Shown here piece by piece: positions 46,330-59,440 of a stretch of 64,000 nt of DNA. A model generated the notes under the pieces. That model searched no databases and was not told where the DNA came from. It worked only from the letters and a program-made list of their open reading frames with translations. The position numbers were made by a program, and so were the translations under genes. Source of the stretch: Iris pallida (lineage: Eukaryota; Streptophyta; Magnoliopsida; Asparagales; Iridaceae); the NCBI GenBank assembly GCA_029216955.1, contig JANAVB010015600.1, positions 28,976,778 through 29,040,777 on the forward strand, given 5' to 3'. Each line of letters begins with the position of its first letter. The stretch's first letter is position 1.

Positions 46330-46342
46330 TGGTATCAGAGCC
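46330..46342 (+). other. Copia primer-binding site
   Basis: TGGTATCAGAGCC, the initiator tRNA-Met type, two bases after the LTR. Confidence 0.95.
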
Positions 46343-47760
46343 TCCTTGTTTGATTTATGAGATTGAAGGTTTAAATTTAATTTTTGTTGTTGTTTAGGAA
46401 CCCTAGATCGTTCGGTCTAATTTAATTTAAAGAGAATATTTTGTTGTCCGTTTATTTCTATAATTTATGTTATTATAAGCTTATTCGATGACATGTTTAT
46501 AACTTCTCTTGGGTATTTGGTTGACACGAAGGAACATGTACTGTCAATATTGTTCTTTAGAAAAACAAAAACAACCTAGTGTTTCGATTGGTCCAAAATC
46601 GGGAGGCAGTATGGACTCGGAGATGGTGGATTCAATTTGTATGCATTGTATGCATGAGTGCCTTATACAAGTGTAGAATTAGTTTACTTGCTTATAAATT
46701 CGAGCCAATTTTGCTAATATGGATGCTGAGGTTATACAAGTGTCTCTTTTATGCTCATGTCAGGATATTGATGCTGAGGATATGGATATCAGCTTACTAA
46801 AAATTGTTAATCATGAGTTGGTAATTGCTTATAGTTATCATCGGTTTATAAGAAACTGGAAAAGATATTTCAGAATATTTATGTTGTTCTCTTTTTATTC
46901 TGATATAGTTGAGCAAGGAGATAATGACTATTTTGTATAAAGACTATGATTCATTTTGCTAACACCATCTTTTGGCTAATTTTGGTTATGATTAAAGAAG
47001 ATATCTTTTGCCATATTTATATGATTTGGTCAATAGAAATTGTTAGATTTCTTATGTGCATCAATATATGCTAAAGTGATTTAATTCATGCTTTAGATTA
47101 TGCAAAAGATTCACATATGTATCATTTAGTAGAAAATTTTTGGTATAATCTTTATTGATTATTTGGTGTAATCTTTTGATGCATATATTCAGTACAACCT
47201 AATCCGTTGATTATTGTTTAAATTTAAATATGCATGTACATAAAGTTTTGGACATGATTCAGTTTTGTAAAATTTAGTCAACATTCAATTTTTTGGTGCC
47301 TTTTATGACTAGCAATAGTTGTCCAATATTCTAAGTAGACTCATTGAAACAAGATGTCGCCAAAGTGACCTCTCTTGCGTAGATGGTCTATGAGGTATGT
47401 TGGATGTTTGTGTGTGTACATTCATGCGGGTATTAACCGGCCCAAAGGAAGGTTAATACATGACTGAATTGTACACATACTTGTGGTGATAAATGTGTGA
47501 CAATTATACGGTTTACATGTGAATAATAACCCGATCCAAAGTTAGGCTTATTATTTGACATGACTTATTGTCAACGTTTGATCACTACACCAAGAGTACC
47601 ACTTGCAGTTAATATCACTGTCCAAATACTTGATATTAATGATGCACTAGGTATCTTGAGATGGGGTTCACCATTATTTGAATTTTTTTGACTATCTTTT
47701 ATTCTTTGGTTATTAATTAGAGCATATTTGTTTATTTATTTTTTGTTCTCTTTTCAGCTA
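46343..47760 (+). other. Copia long leader
   Basis: About 1.4 kb of AT-rich DNA before gag. Several short frames occur but none looks conserved. GTTAATACATGACTGAATTG-type sequence near 47450 is unremarkable. Confidence 0.5.
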
Positions 47761-47769
47761 GTGTTGCTA

Positions 47770-48573
47770 CAATATCTGTTATTCTGAACTCAATTCCAAT
47801 GCCTAACGGGACAAACTTCAAGGACTGGAAAGAGAACATATATATTATTCTCGGCTGCATGGATCTAGACCTTGCACTTAGGATTGAGCGTCCCACTACT
47901 CCTAAGGATGACAGTTCATCTGGTGACAGAGTGAACTTCGAGAAGTGGGAACGCTCAAATCGCATGAGTCTAATGATCATAAAGTGCGGTATTCCAGAGG
48001 CATTCAGGAGTGCAGTATCTGATGAGGTTACTAATGCCAAACAATTCCTTGCTGAAATCGAGAAGCGATTTGCAAAGAATGATAAGACGGAAACAAGTAC
48101 ACTTTTGTTGTGCTTGATTACCATGAAGTATAAAGGCAAAGGTAACATAAGGGAGTACATCATGGAGATGTCTCATATTGCTTCAAAACTTAAGGCACTT
48201 AAGCTCGACTTGTCGGATGACTTGCTCATTTATTTGGTATTGCTCTCACTTCCTACACAATACAATCAGTTACAACTGTCAAAAGAAAAAATGGACTCTA
48301 AATGAGCTCATTTCGTACTGTGTACAAGAAGAAGAGAGATTGAAGCAAGATAAAACTGAAAGTGCTAATTTGGCTACCACCCCTAAAGACAAGTATAAGG
48401 GCACTAAGCGAAAGAATACAGAAGCTACTAAGGGTCCAGTGCAAAAGAAACAACAAACTAAGGCTAATGGTTGTTTCTTTTGTGGCAAGCCGGGACAAGT
48501 AAAGAAGGAATGTACAAAGTACCACACATGGCGTGTAAAGAAAGGGTTGCCAGATCTACCACAAGCCAATTGA
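47770..48573 (+). pseudogene. Copia gag (UBN2 type) with altered zinc knuckle
   Basis: The first frame (good ATG at 47799) has PNGTNFKDWKENIYIILGCM and LDLALRIERP, then KQFLAEIEKRF and the YLVLLSLPTQYNQLQ helix region typical of UBN2 gag. A one-base shift near 48285 moves it to a frame with WTLNELISYCVQEEERL and a basic linker. The zinc knuckle is CFFCGKPGQVKKEC: the expected His is Gln. It ends at 48573. The shift makes it non-functional, and the His-to-Gln change alone would likely weaken RNA binding. Confidence 0.88.
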
Positions 48574-49220
48574 TGGTGAAAGACACATCTATGTGGAAGA
48601 TGGCAAGTCGGTAGAAGTGGATACAATAGGACAAATTTTGGATATTAGTTATTATTGGATTTGATAGACAATTTTATCTAAAGCTTTTATTGTACCGTCT
48701 TTTAGACGAAATTTAGTTTCAGTTTTCTTGTTTGACAATCTTATTTATCATTGTTCATTTTGGAACAATAAAGTTTGATCTATCTTTAAATTCAAAATAA
48801 TGTTGGTATTATTTTTTTTAAATGTTCGTGACATGCTATTATCACTAGAAACTATTGTCCTATAAAAAAATCTTGCATATGGAACCACGTGGTACTAAAC
48901 ACAAAAATAAAGAATTTTTTTTTAGATGAGAAGTGTAATATTTTTTAGGATGTTTAGTTTGGGGGAGAAATAAAATCAATGACATTATCTTTGAGGAGGA
49001 ATCGATTGCGATTCCTACTATCACTTTTGACGATGTGCAAGATTATGTACCTGTCATTGATCAAGAAGTGAATTCAGAACCTCAATAAGACAATGTCGAA
49101 TTACCTCTATAAGTCGATGTTGAGCTACCTCAACAAGACAACATAAAGGCACCCCCCATTCAAGATAAGGTAATTGTTTCTGAGGAACAAACTCAACAAC
49201 CTCAAGAGAAGAGGAAGAGA
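48574..49220 (+). other. Deleted pol region of the copia element
   Basis: Only ~650 bases separate gag from reverse transcriptase, where protease and integrase should take over 2 kb. A Gln/Pro-rich linker (repeats of EPQQD-like codons near 49080-49200) remains, with in-frame stops. Confidence 0.75.
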
Positions 49221-49481
49221 TTGTTTATTAAAGAGACTTTCTCTTCGGTTTCTTTGAAAGACTCTTTTAAACCAATCATAGTACTTGTTGTACATTTTAA
49301 TATTGAGCTACATCAAATGGATGTCAAAACGGTATTTCTCAATGGTAACATTGACAAAATAATTTATATGGTACAACCAGAAAACTTTGTGTCAGAAGAC
49401 CCAAAGAATATGGTTCGCAAACTGACAGAATCTATTTATGGACTCAAGAAGGCTTCTCGTCAAAGACACTTTGAGTTTTAA
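49221..49481 (+). pseudogene. Copia reverse transcriptase, N-terminal fragment
   Basis: It contains ELHQMDVKTVFLNGNI (normally DVKTAFLNG), IYMVQPENFV and SIYGLKKASRQ, the front motifs of Ty1/copia reverse transcriptase. The catalytic YVDD region is not found downstream: the sequence degrades after 49481 (stop in place of the WN/FD segment). Confidence 0.88.
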
Positions 49482-49952
49482 CAAGTGACTATCTCGTTTG
49501 GTTTTGAGATGAACACTATTGAAGATTGTGTGTATCACAAGTTCAGTGGGAGTAGAAATAATTTTCTGGTTTTGTATATTGATTGAAGTATTCAATGCAA
49601 ACAAGGTGACACCTCTCGTTAAAGGAGACAAATTCGGTCTCAAACAAGTGCCCTAAGGTTAGCCTTAAAATTAAGAAAATACAATAGATTTTTCCTTTAT
49701 GATCAGTTGTAGGGAGTCTAATGTATACACAAGTATGTATGCGTCAGGATATTACGTACATAATTCGGATGTTAGGCAGATATTTAAGCATACATGGATG
49801 GATCATTGGGTAGTAGCCAAACTACTTAAGTAATTAATAGAGAACAAGAAATTATATGCTCTTTATAGGAGATCGGATAATTCTGGAGATCATAAAGTAT
49901 TCCGACTCTGAGGAGATCCACATCAGGTTATGCTGACTAATGGAGGTATATT

Positions 49953-50345
49953 TTGGATGAGTGTCAAACATGCACTCATAATTTCTTCTACCATGAAAGC
50001 AAGGTTTATAACATGCTGTGGGGTATCTATTCAGGAAATATGGTTGCAAAATTGTCACAAGGCTGTGCCTACAGTATGGTGTTGAAAAACCACATAAAAT
50101 TATGGTGTGACAATAAATCAGCAATACTGTATTCCAATAACAACAGGAGCTCGTATAAGTCAAAGCATATTGACATAAAGTTCCGAGTTGTGAAGGAAAG
50201 AATTCAGAATGGTGAAGTGTCCATAGAGCATATTGGGACAAATTCCATGTTAGCGGATCCGCTCACAAAAGGGTTACCACCCAAGGTCTTTCATGAGCAC
50301 ACTGCTCATATGGGTGTTATCTCATTTGATGATATGTCAGTTTAG
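49953..50345 (+). pseudogene. Copia RNase H C-terminal fragment
   Basis: The end of pol: LWCDNKSAILYSNN, SKHIDIKFRVVKERI and LADPLTKGLPPKVF are standard copia RNase H motifs. The upstream half of the domain is degraded. The frame ends 424 bases before the 3' LTR. Confidence 0.9.
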
Positions 50346-50751
50346 TGGGAGTTTGTATTTTATGTATTTGGGTGCTATTTGGTTTTGGACACATTTATAT
50401 ATTAAAGTATTTTTTGGATATTTATCTGATCAGATATATGAAAATTCAGTTCATTCTGTTTTTATTATGTTAAAGTATTGATCTCACTAAAGTTAAGGAG
50501 GACCAGTTGGAAATAGACATGTATTGATCACATTGCGTGTAATTTCCATGCTACACATCCATGATTGATCTATGTCATTTAGCTATATTGGTATATGTGA
50601 CCATTGATGGTTTAGTTACGCTATATGTGACGAATGCCGCTTTGATCCTATGTTGATATGGTTAATGGACGAGATTGTCCGGATATACCATAAGAATTAA
50701 GATAGAAATTTATGAGCTCACTAAGGTTAACACAATTATAAGGTTACATAT

Positions 50752-50768
50752 GTGGCCCAGTGGAAGAT
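50752..50768 (+). other. Copia polypurine tract
   Basis: TGTGGCCCAGTGGAAGAT directly before the 3' LTR; the run is interrupted by CCC. Confidence 0.6.
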
Positions 50769-51236
50769 TGTTGGAATTATTCAATAATTAAGGGGCCACA
50801 CATGTAAAATTAATTGTGTTTGGGCTATCTAAATAATTAAGCCAAATTAAAGTGGTCTATTTGGAAATTGGCTTAAGGGTATAATTGTCATGGAATTAAT
50901 GTGTAGATACCGGAGATAATTCTAATTTGATGAGGGGCCAAATTAGAAATATCAACACATATATAAATATGTGTATTCATTAGGGTTATGGCCCCCAACT
51001 CATACGGCCACCAAAGAGAGGGTTTCTCTATTCTCTTCTGTATCCCCATCAACAGAGAGAGGAACAAAGATTTCATCTTTGTTATTAAGGGCCGTAGCGG
51101 GTTGGAAGATTGAATCCAATAAAGAGACGATCGCTTCAACATCCATCAAGTCTAGCAATGGATTCAGGTACGCTTCCGCAATTTTTATTATGTTCTTCAT
51201 CTCATGAATCGACATGGCACAATAAAATTTCTATCA
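50769..51236 (+). repeat. Copia 3' LTR
   Basis: 468 bp, partner of 45860-46327. Followed by the target duplication TAAAT. Confidence 0.95.
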
Positions 51237-51853
51237 TAAATTAACTACGGGTAAAATATGTAAATTACAGGCCTCCCCGCTAATAATTACACACTTTCAA
51301 CTACAAATAAATATTCACCATCTCAAAAGTAAATTTACTTCAAAATGTTTTATAATATCAAATTGGGTTTGTCATGCAAGTACACATTTTAAAAGTGAAG
51401 AAAAAAAAAATAGACAAAAGACACATGCAACGTACGTGTGCGACTTCTAGTCTAATAAGAGTAAACATAGATAAGGATACTTTTGAAAGAAAAAAAATTC
51501 CACGGTGAAACCTAACTTTCTTATTATATAGCAGTATAGATAGGCTAATTTGCATCTTACGTTAACTTATTCAAATTTTTATGTTGTTAAATCTTAAACT
51601 ATAAAAATTAACAACAAAATACGTTGAACTTTTTCTAATTTCCAACTTCCTACCCATATATTGTTCACAATGATATTCTTCATATTTTCATACTTCGTAA
51701 TGGTACCTTAGTTTATAGGCATAGGATAGAAAGTTGCAAATCAATAAAAAATCTAGGTATTCCTAATTATAATACTTTAGGGTATCAAGTTGTTAATTTT
51801 GATAGTTTATGGTAGAAATTTACAAATTTGGAAAAAATAGCATATTTTGTCAC

Positions 51854-51857
<4 letters not shown>
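51237..51857. other. AT-rich spacer
   Basis: No gene. At about 51498-51541 it shares a ~43-base motif (CACGGTGAAACCTAACTTTC and the following TTATATAGCAGTATAGAT) with 45047-45087. Confidence 0.55.

Positions 51858-51943
<86 letters not shown>
51858..51943. repeat. (TA)n array
   Basis: Uninterrupted alternating TA, ~86 bases. Confidence 0.95.
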
Positions 51944-51947
<4 letters not shown>

Positions 51948-54330
51948 AACCCCAGTTTTCAGAAATGAGGGTAATTTTGAACTTTTTGTATATTTTAATT
52001 ATTTAATAATGTTATTTAAATCATGATATAATTTATGATAATTTTTAATCAATTTAAAAACTATTTAAAATCATGACTTGTGATTTTGATGGTTTGCTAG
52101 TGCAACCCTAGAGACTGCATGACCTAGAGACTAACCATGACCATGGGGACCTAACCATGTGATTAGGATGACTAATTGTGACTTTTTAGCCTAGGGGTAT
52201 TTTGGTCATTTTGGACTTTTTAATGAAAATAAATTTTGATTGATTATTATGGTGCTAATCATTTTATTAGAGACTAACCTAGTTTTGACCTAACCTAGAT
52301 GCTAATGATGCTCATGGAGGTTTAGTTAGAAGGTTAGAGACTTAATGGTTAAGTTAGATTAATATCTAGATATTATGTCCATAAGATATTTTGACTACAT
52401 GTTAAGAAAGCTACTTTTGATGTGAGCCTTTGATTAGCCTAAATTTAGGTGGAGAAGCCTTAGCCACTCATCTAAAACCCTAACCCTAGCCTTTATCAAC
52501 AGCCATCAAGAGACCACACCCTTATTTAATCACATCATCAAAGTTCTTGCCTCTTTTTAAATACCTACATAAATCCTTATTAGTGTTCTTCCCCAAACCT
52601 TCACCAATTCCTCATTTCTCTACCAAATTGGACCAAACCAATTGCATTGGACTCCTCAATAGTAGAGGACAGCATTGGTGACTAGCTAGCAAGGATTCAA
52701 GGGCTTGGGATCATTGCAAGTTGGAGGAAAGCTCTCATTCCTAGGCCTCTACATTGAGGATTCACCCTCAATAGGTAAAACCTATCAAACCCTAATGAAT
52801 TTCTGATTTTTCTTCATAATTGCATAGATCTAGGTGTCCCCTAGCTGTCCCTCGAGTTTGGTAGGAAATCGTGTCCATTTTGTGTCCGTATCGGACACGT
52901 ATCAGTGCTTGTGAACAAGTGTTCGATGAAATGCCTCAATGAACTTTTTGTTATTGTTTTTCAAAACTATTTTCATGAATTTATAGCCCTATATATGGGG
53001 ATTAGTTTTGCATGAGACTGAGTTGAATTTTATGTCAATTTTGTGTCCAAAATTGGACTGGACATGCTGCACGACACCCACGTGCACTGCCCTGCTACCC
53101 GACATAATTTTCTTCGTGTCCACGCCATGTGGACACGAGCAACTTGGCACAGAGGTAGGGGCAACCACTGACAAGCCCCTTCTCAAGTTTCGTGTCATCT
53201 GGTAATGTGTCGGACACGAATTTGTGCGTGTACTGATTTTATACTGTTCGCATGCAGTCAGTACAGCGCCTCTGATACGCTGTTCGTGTTCCACACAGAC
53301 ACGTCGGGGACACTGTGCAGGCACCCCACGACCTACCCCTACACCTGGCGAACACGTGTGCACAACCACGTGGACACTGGGACACTGTGTCGTATCCACG
53401 AGGCCTTGAACTGGCCGTACGATGCAGTGTCTAGCACTCTGTACACTGTGCACAGATACATGTTTTTGTATACCTTGACACTTCGTGTCCATATTTGTGG
53501 ACACGAGGACACCCCCCTAACACGTGTACCTGTGTGTGACACCTCTGCACACTTGATTTGAGTTTTCATTTGGATTTTGAGTTCGAAATCGAAATGTGAA
53601 CTTCATGTTCACTGATACATGAAAACTGGGATTTGTTTTGGGCTTTAGGTTTTGGTTGATATTTGGATTACTCACTGTGATGTAGGTTTAGGTATTTGAT
53701 TTTGGTTTTGTTCAAAGTTTTCAACAGTTAGTTCACCGTTACTCTAAAAACTGAGAACTGGATTTTTGTATGTGAATTGATCTATGTATATGTTGTATGT
53801 TAAACTGAAATGAAATGGGAATTTGAACATTGATATTTAAACCTGAGATCATTTCAAAAACCTGGGAATTATTGTATTTAAACCTGAGATTGTTATGATT
53901 ACCTGTGAATGAATAAGGAAAATCTGAGTTTTCGAATTAAGAGAAAACTTGAGTTTCGAATTAAACCTGAGTTATGATATGCCTTGGTTTGAACTGAAAA
54001 CTGAGATCATGCACCCACACTCCTTGTTTACCCCCTAACCCTCTGTAAACACACAGAAACCTGCATGTTACCCTATGCCTATACACTTTAACCTACACAC
54101 ACATGCCACTGTTTACCCACACACTCACACACATCCTTCTCTTCACTCACCCTCACACACATTGCTACACTACACTATACCATGCCTCAATGCATACACA
54201 CACATACAAACTGTCATGTATACACACTTGACACCCTTGCGATGTACACTTGACACTTATCACACCTACACACTATGTTCATACATTTTGCCATGACACC
54301 ATTACATATTCACATAACCCCCTCTCTATC

Positions 54331-54336
<6 letters not shown>
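51944..54336 (+). mobile_element. LTR-like segment, plus orientation
   Basis: It starts TGTCAACCCCAG right after the (TA)n array. The layout is as in the other gypsy LTRs here: telo-box AAACCCTAACCCTAG (about 52477), TATA-like TTTTTAAATACC (about 52555) and a pyrimidine-rich leader. A GC-rich part crowded with GTGTCC/GGACAC motifs follows (52875-53545), then AT-rich DNA with repeated AAACCTGAG, then a CA-rich stretch (54010-54300). I find no end or target duplication. Frames at 53000-53560 on both strands follow base bias. Confidence 0.5.
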
Positions 54337-54396
<60 letters not shown>

Positions 54397-54424
54397 GATA
54401 TTGATATTGATGATACCAAATATA
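54337..54424. repeat. (TA)n array and short spacer
   Basis: Alternating TA to about 54393, then ~30 bases before the next LTR. Confidence 0.9.
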
Positions 54425-56511
54425 TGTCACGCCCTAATCCAAAAAATCGCTCGTCCTCGCTAGATTTTACCTGAATCATCGTCCTCGCTGGGGCGTGATG
54501 CCGCACGAGCCTGGAGTTGCGCTCGTGCAAGGCAAGATAACGGTTCACATAGTGATTATCTCAAGGTCGTAACATAAGCAGCGGAAGGAAACAAAGAATA
54601 CAATAAGAATCTCATTTATTCATAATGAACTGAAGGTTACAAAGGCACTGAATAGCCCAACTTAACATGCCAATTGGCTACAACGCTCATGATCTCTCTA
54701 GCTCACAAAGGATTACATTGTTCCATACATTATGCCTCTTTATAGCCACCAAGTAGTCTTCGACCGAACATCTCCATGTCGCAAGTCCGAACGCCTATGC
54801 GGTAGCTCCTCTTGAATGCCAAGGACTCCATGCCTCAGCACGTCCAAGCCAAGCCCCGCCCCGAGCCGATCATAACCTGAGCCTGCACACAAACTAGTGG
54901 GAGATTAGTGCTTTCGTCCTCGCTTCGCACTGATCAAGACCCGCTCGCACCCAACCAAACACTAAATATCTTTAGTGATACATGCATCTTAAGTTGTGAT
55001 CTTTCTATTTAGCCTTAGGGTCAGTTTCATGGCAATACTTAAAGCATAGCAACTTAATGTAAATGTGTCCAATATCGTGTTCCTGCAGCAGATACAGTTA
55101 GCCATAATATGAACATAAATATAGTATGTGCTCCTCTCCGTCCCTTTTTGTCTAGCCTGCAATGGTTAGAACTTAACATAAGAAATCATACTATTCACGC
55201 AACCAACCATAAACATAGCCATATTCATAAGGGTTGCAGGCCCTGCGCCTGCACCCAACTCTAATCTCAGCCCACCGGCCCGATCTATATGAAGGTCACG
55301 AAGTTTCGTACCGTAATGGACTTGGCATCTCTTATGTGTAAGCCTACAATCACTTCGATACGGGTTGCTAGCCCAGTATCCGAAGGATCCCAAACTTACG
55401 GATATCATAGCTTATTACAGCACTGGACGGTCGCAATCCGTCCGAATGATGTGCACCATAAATACCACACATAATTTCCTCCTAGGCCGAACGGTCCCGG
55501 TGCCCCGGTCGTAACCGTCCGAGGGAAGCCGCACCCGTGCACGGGCCATCCGAGTCCATTAACCATGCAATACGCGCCATAGCAAACACACATAACATTC
55601 CAACCAATCTTCCATTCCATAAACATAATCTCGCTCCATAAGCATATTCACGTTCCATAAACATAATCCACCATCCCTATCTCAAACTTCGTTGGCGTTA
55701 TGCCCTAACACATCCATATTGATGCACGACGCCCAACGGCTTAGTCATCTCGTACTCATAATCAACGCGTTCCATTCATAAGTTATTCACATAGCCTAGT
55801 TCCGTAGTTACTTAGTCTTTTCGTAGCATAAGTGCACGAGGACACACTCAGCGCCGTAATCAATATTCTACGCCTAGTGTTCAATGTTCTCGGAGGCGTG
55901 CACGTGATGCACATCTCGATATTGTCTTTCAATGTTCTACCATCACCGCCCTACCGCGACTCGTACACTTGATGCATGTCGCTTTAAATTGTTCGATTGT
56001 TCAATGTTCTATCTTAGTGTTCGACACATACTTGGACCTTTCGTCACTGAGCCACGCTCGCTAACTCGATAACATCTTATGCATACAATGACATATTTTA
56101 TTAGACGTGAAGGAATAGGGAGAGAGAGTCAAGAACCCCGCCCACCTTAAGTCGATACGCCTTACCGTTTCACTGAGCTGAAGAAGCTCGCTTCCATAAC
56201 TTGGTCGCATAGCTAACTCTCGGACTTAGCCATTCCTTTGAACTACTCGGTTGATTTGGCCTATCGCGTCCATGCCACGATCCGTAATCCAGCATAAAGG
56301 CATAGCCTGCACACCTGATCAACTAACATCAGCACTTGCTCAAACGGGACTTATCATTTACATCGATTCGATTCATAGATTCCAATCAACTCAAAGCTTA
56401 CCTTTGGCCAATGTAACACTTGCATCGATTCGCATCGATACTTCATCGGGTCAATGCAACTCTTCGAGTCAACGACTTATTATAATGCACCGTACGGAGC
56501 GGGACATTACA
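54425..56511 (-). repeat. 3' LTR of the second LARD copy
   Basis: It runs from TGTCACGCCCTAATCC to GGGACATTACA, the mirror of TGTAATG...GTGACA. Shared blocks with 6667-9005 include AACTCCAGGCTCGTGCGGCA and GCTCCGTACGGTGCATTA (variant). It is 2087 bp against ~2350 in the first copy. Confidence 0.85.
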
Positions 56512-57178
56512 TAATATACCACTCAAAACAATGTTCGTCCTCGAACCGAAACCAACACTTAATCCGAGTGTCTCGCTAGATCGTTTCACGATCTCATGTT
56601 ACTACCGTTGGAATCATACAACTTAGTTTGGATCATACACATATTTTGGGCGTCCCACCAATATATGCATTTCAGCCAAGCTCAGTTGTAGGATATCGGG
56701 ACAGCTAACAAACTCAACTTAAATCCTCAAGTACTAATCGTTTCGTACTCGACTTGGTCTAATCTTAGCACCTATTCCCAAAAATACTTTTCGTACGTTT
56801 ATTCCATAACATGCGATCATCTTCCATACATCTCTGCACATAACTTGATTCAAACCCGTAACTTCGATCTCATAAGTTTCTTCGACGGCCATCTAACGCA
56901 TGCATTGCATTAAGCCGTTGCGCATCCGATCGCAACAATTCTCCATAATGCCAACTTGTCCAATCGTTTTCTATCTCTCACATAACTCAAGTCTTTCATC
57001 CAATCATTCATAACATTTAGCCTTAACGACATGGACTAAGTCCAACATGTCACAAATTCCTTTGCCTACAATCCATACTAAGTCTCGTACACAACTATCC
57101 CAACACGATCCATATTCTCGAACTACCTACGCATCACGTCTGGGGCTACCCCCGCTAGGTAATATATCCAGATATCGT
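56512..57178 (-). other. Second LARD copy, interior part 1
   Basis: It begins with AATATACCACTC, the mirror of the GAGTGGTATATT end found before the LTR in the first copy, then CGTCCTCGAACCGAAACCA as in 35275-35295. Non-coding. Confidence 0.75.
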
Positions 57179-57884
57179 TGTCACGCCCCAGAACCAGAAT
57201 ACTGGAGAGCGGGGGCGTACATAGCCAGCTACGTATATTGAAGTGCAACCCACTTCGCTATACGGTCACGGCTGTCTAGATATATGAGGGTTTAACTACA
57301 AGCCAACAGTCTTCTATGGTCATGAACAAGCCTATTGTCTCAATCACAAGCAAGTAATAGTAGTTACAAGATGTCAGAGCACCAAATATATAATAGCAAG
57401 GCGTCCCATACATTACATATTGGATGATCATGAAGCTAGTCGTACAAAATGTCAGGACTAGCAAGAGTTCAGTCATACATGATCAACCCTAGGATTTGTC
57501 AATCATGTTACAGCCCATAGGCAGACAGTAAATAAAGGTGCAATACGAGCTAACACGTGCTCGCCGGCTAAACGCCTCAAAAGAATAATTTTACAAATAG
57601 AGTGGGAGGACAAAAGAAACCCACTCGTTGCCCTGGTTACGCCTGGTGGTCACCATCGGGTTGGAAGACAGGTGGATCCTCTGTTGCTGCTCCGATATCT
57701 GGCCACATAAAACCAGCTGGATCAGACCCCAGAAAGAGCAAGTGCCACAAATGAGGCTTCACTTAGGAACTAAAACCAGCATATCACAAATAAATAGTTA
57801 AGGTAATTAAAAGATACGGATAATAACTGAGATAATCAATAATATATTGAGTACGGAGAAACCATTCAAGTGGCCAGACTGCAA

Positions 57885-58420
57885 CCCTTAAACCAAACAA
57901 GGACCGAGGTTACAATCCTTCGCCTGAATAGAAACCCGCCTCAATTACTATTGATAAGGTAACAAGACAATAAACGAAGAGAGGACGCAGAACTGCTCCG
58001 AAAGCCAGGTTACAACCCTTAAACCAAACAAGGACCGGGGTTGTAACCCTTCGCCTGAACAGAACTGGACCCCTGATCTTTATTGTTAAGGCCAGTATAA
58101 ATAATCATGGTATTGAAGTAAAGGTAAAACATGACGAGCATGACAGGGGGTTACAATAAGACAATAAACGAAGAGAGGACACAGAACTGCTCCGGGAGCC
58201 AGGTTACAACCCTTAAACCAAACAAGGACCGGGGTTGTAACCATTCGCCTGAACAAAACTGGACCCCTGATCTTTATTGTTAAGGCGGGCACAATAAGCA
58301 GGACGATATATGATAAGATAACCATGGAACTATTCAGATAGCCAAGTTACAACCCTTAAACCAAACAAGGACCGGGATTGTAACCCTTCATCTGAACAGA
58401 ACTTGGTATCCCATCATTTA
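57885..58420. repeat. Four dispersed copies of a ~50-bp repeat in the solo LTR
   Basis: The unit contains CAACCCTTAAACCAAACAAG and then GACCGGGGTTGTAACCCTTC. Copies start near 57890, 58010, 58205 and 58345, within longer direct repeats that include AAACGAAGAGAGGACRCAGA. The two halves of the unit are partly inverted (GGTTGTAACC). Confidence 0.85.
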
Positions 58421-59194
58421 TCGATACAAGAAATCATGTCCTGATACAATCTTGTACAGGATCGGATAAGACTAAGATGGAATAAACTACATCCAATCAA
58501 TCACGGCCAATCAAGAGTACGGCTTGATACTTTTAACTAACTAGGGTTATCACAGGCCTAGTTACTAGCAAGATGCAATGAGATTATCCCAACAGCCACA
58601 AGCCCTGCAGACCATCCGGTTACCCAGGTCGAATGTCCATTTAGGAAGAATGCAACACATGACTGTGTGCTGAAAATGTGCCCTACTCGTCGGTAGGCTA
58701 CAAGTCCACTGAATGCGCCCAGATAACGGGATTGCCTGTAGCTGGGAATCTCTTCATGACTACTGAATCATTCTAGTTAATTAGCCTTAGTCAATTTCAG
58801 TAGGTAACCCTGACCGTGGTACTCAGGGATCCCCATCCTAGACATGATGCAAGACAGTACCAGTTTATTTGTACAAACGCAATCGCCCACGGTGTCCAGG
58901 TCATTCACACTTGTCATGTCAGGCTAGCTGTCATAACAGCATGTCGAGACATATCATGCCAGTTTACTTGTCAAGAGTGCACCACAGCGGGCTACTATCG
59001 TGTTCTATTCTTACATTATCATGAGTGAGAGAACTTGCATAAAATAATTAGTGACCTATTCTTGAAGCCAAGGAAAAGATCTATAACTTTCATGTTGGAA
59101 GTTGGAAGAAATTCGAGCAATAATTTAATCAATTAGGACATATGACAGTTAGTAATAGTCAAAATATGCATTATGCGGCCTATTCTGCGACATG

Positions 59195-59440
59195 CATGCA
59201 ACTGCGACACCATATGCGCCTACTGCGACATGCGCCTAATGCGGCTCATGCGCGACATGATATGCGCCTACCGCGACATGCGCCTCATGTGGCTCAACTG
59301 CGACATGATATGCGCCTACCGCGACATGCGCCTCATTGCAACATGCGCCTACTGCGACATGCGCCTTCTGCGACATGATATGCGGCTACCGCGACATACG
59401 TTTCATTGCAACATGCGCCTTCTGCGACATGCTGATTATG
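59195..59440. repeat. Minisatellite of GCGACATGCGCCTACY units
   Basis: About fourteen imperfect 16-18-bp copies, in the solo LTR. All three plus frames are open through it because of the repeat; they read MICAYRDMRL-like and are not genes. Confidence 0.88.

Larger units (their letters stand above)
45860..51236 (+). mobile_element. Ty1/copia retrotransposon, internally deleted
   Basis: Two 468-bp LTRs (45860-46327 and 50769-51236) run from TGTTGGAATTATTC to TTTCTATCA. The target duplication is TAAAT (45855-45859 and 51237-51241). Primer site, gag, a piece of reverse transcriptase and the RNase H end are present in order on the plus strand. Integrase and most of the reverse transcriptase are missing. 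Confidence 0.96.

Noticed and set aside
53008..53569. Overlapping frames of 60-170 residues on both strands, Cys/Thr/His-rich
   Set aside because: They follow the GTGTCC/GGACAC repeats of an LTR-like region; no protein family is recognisable.
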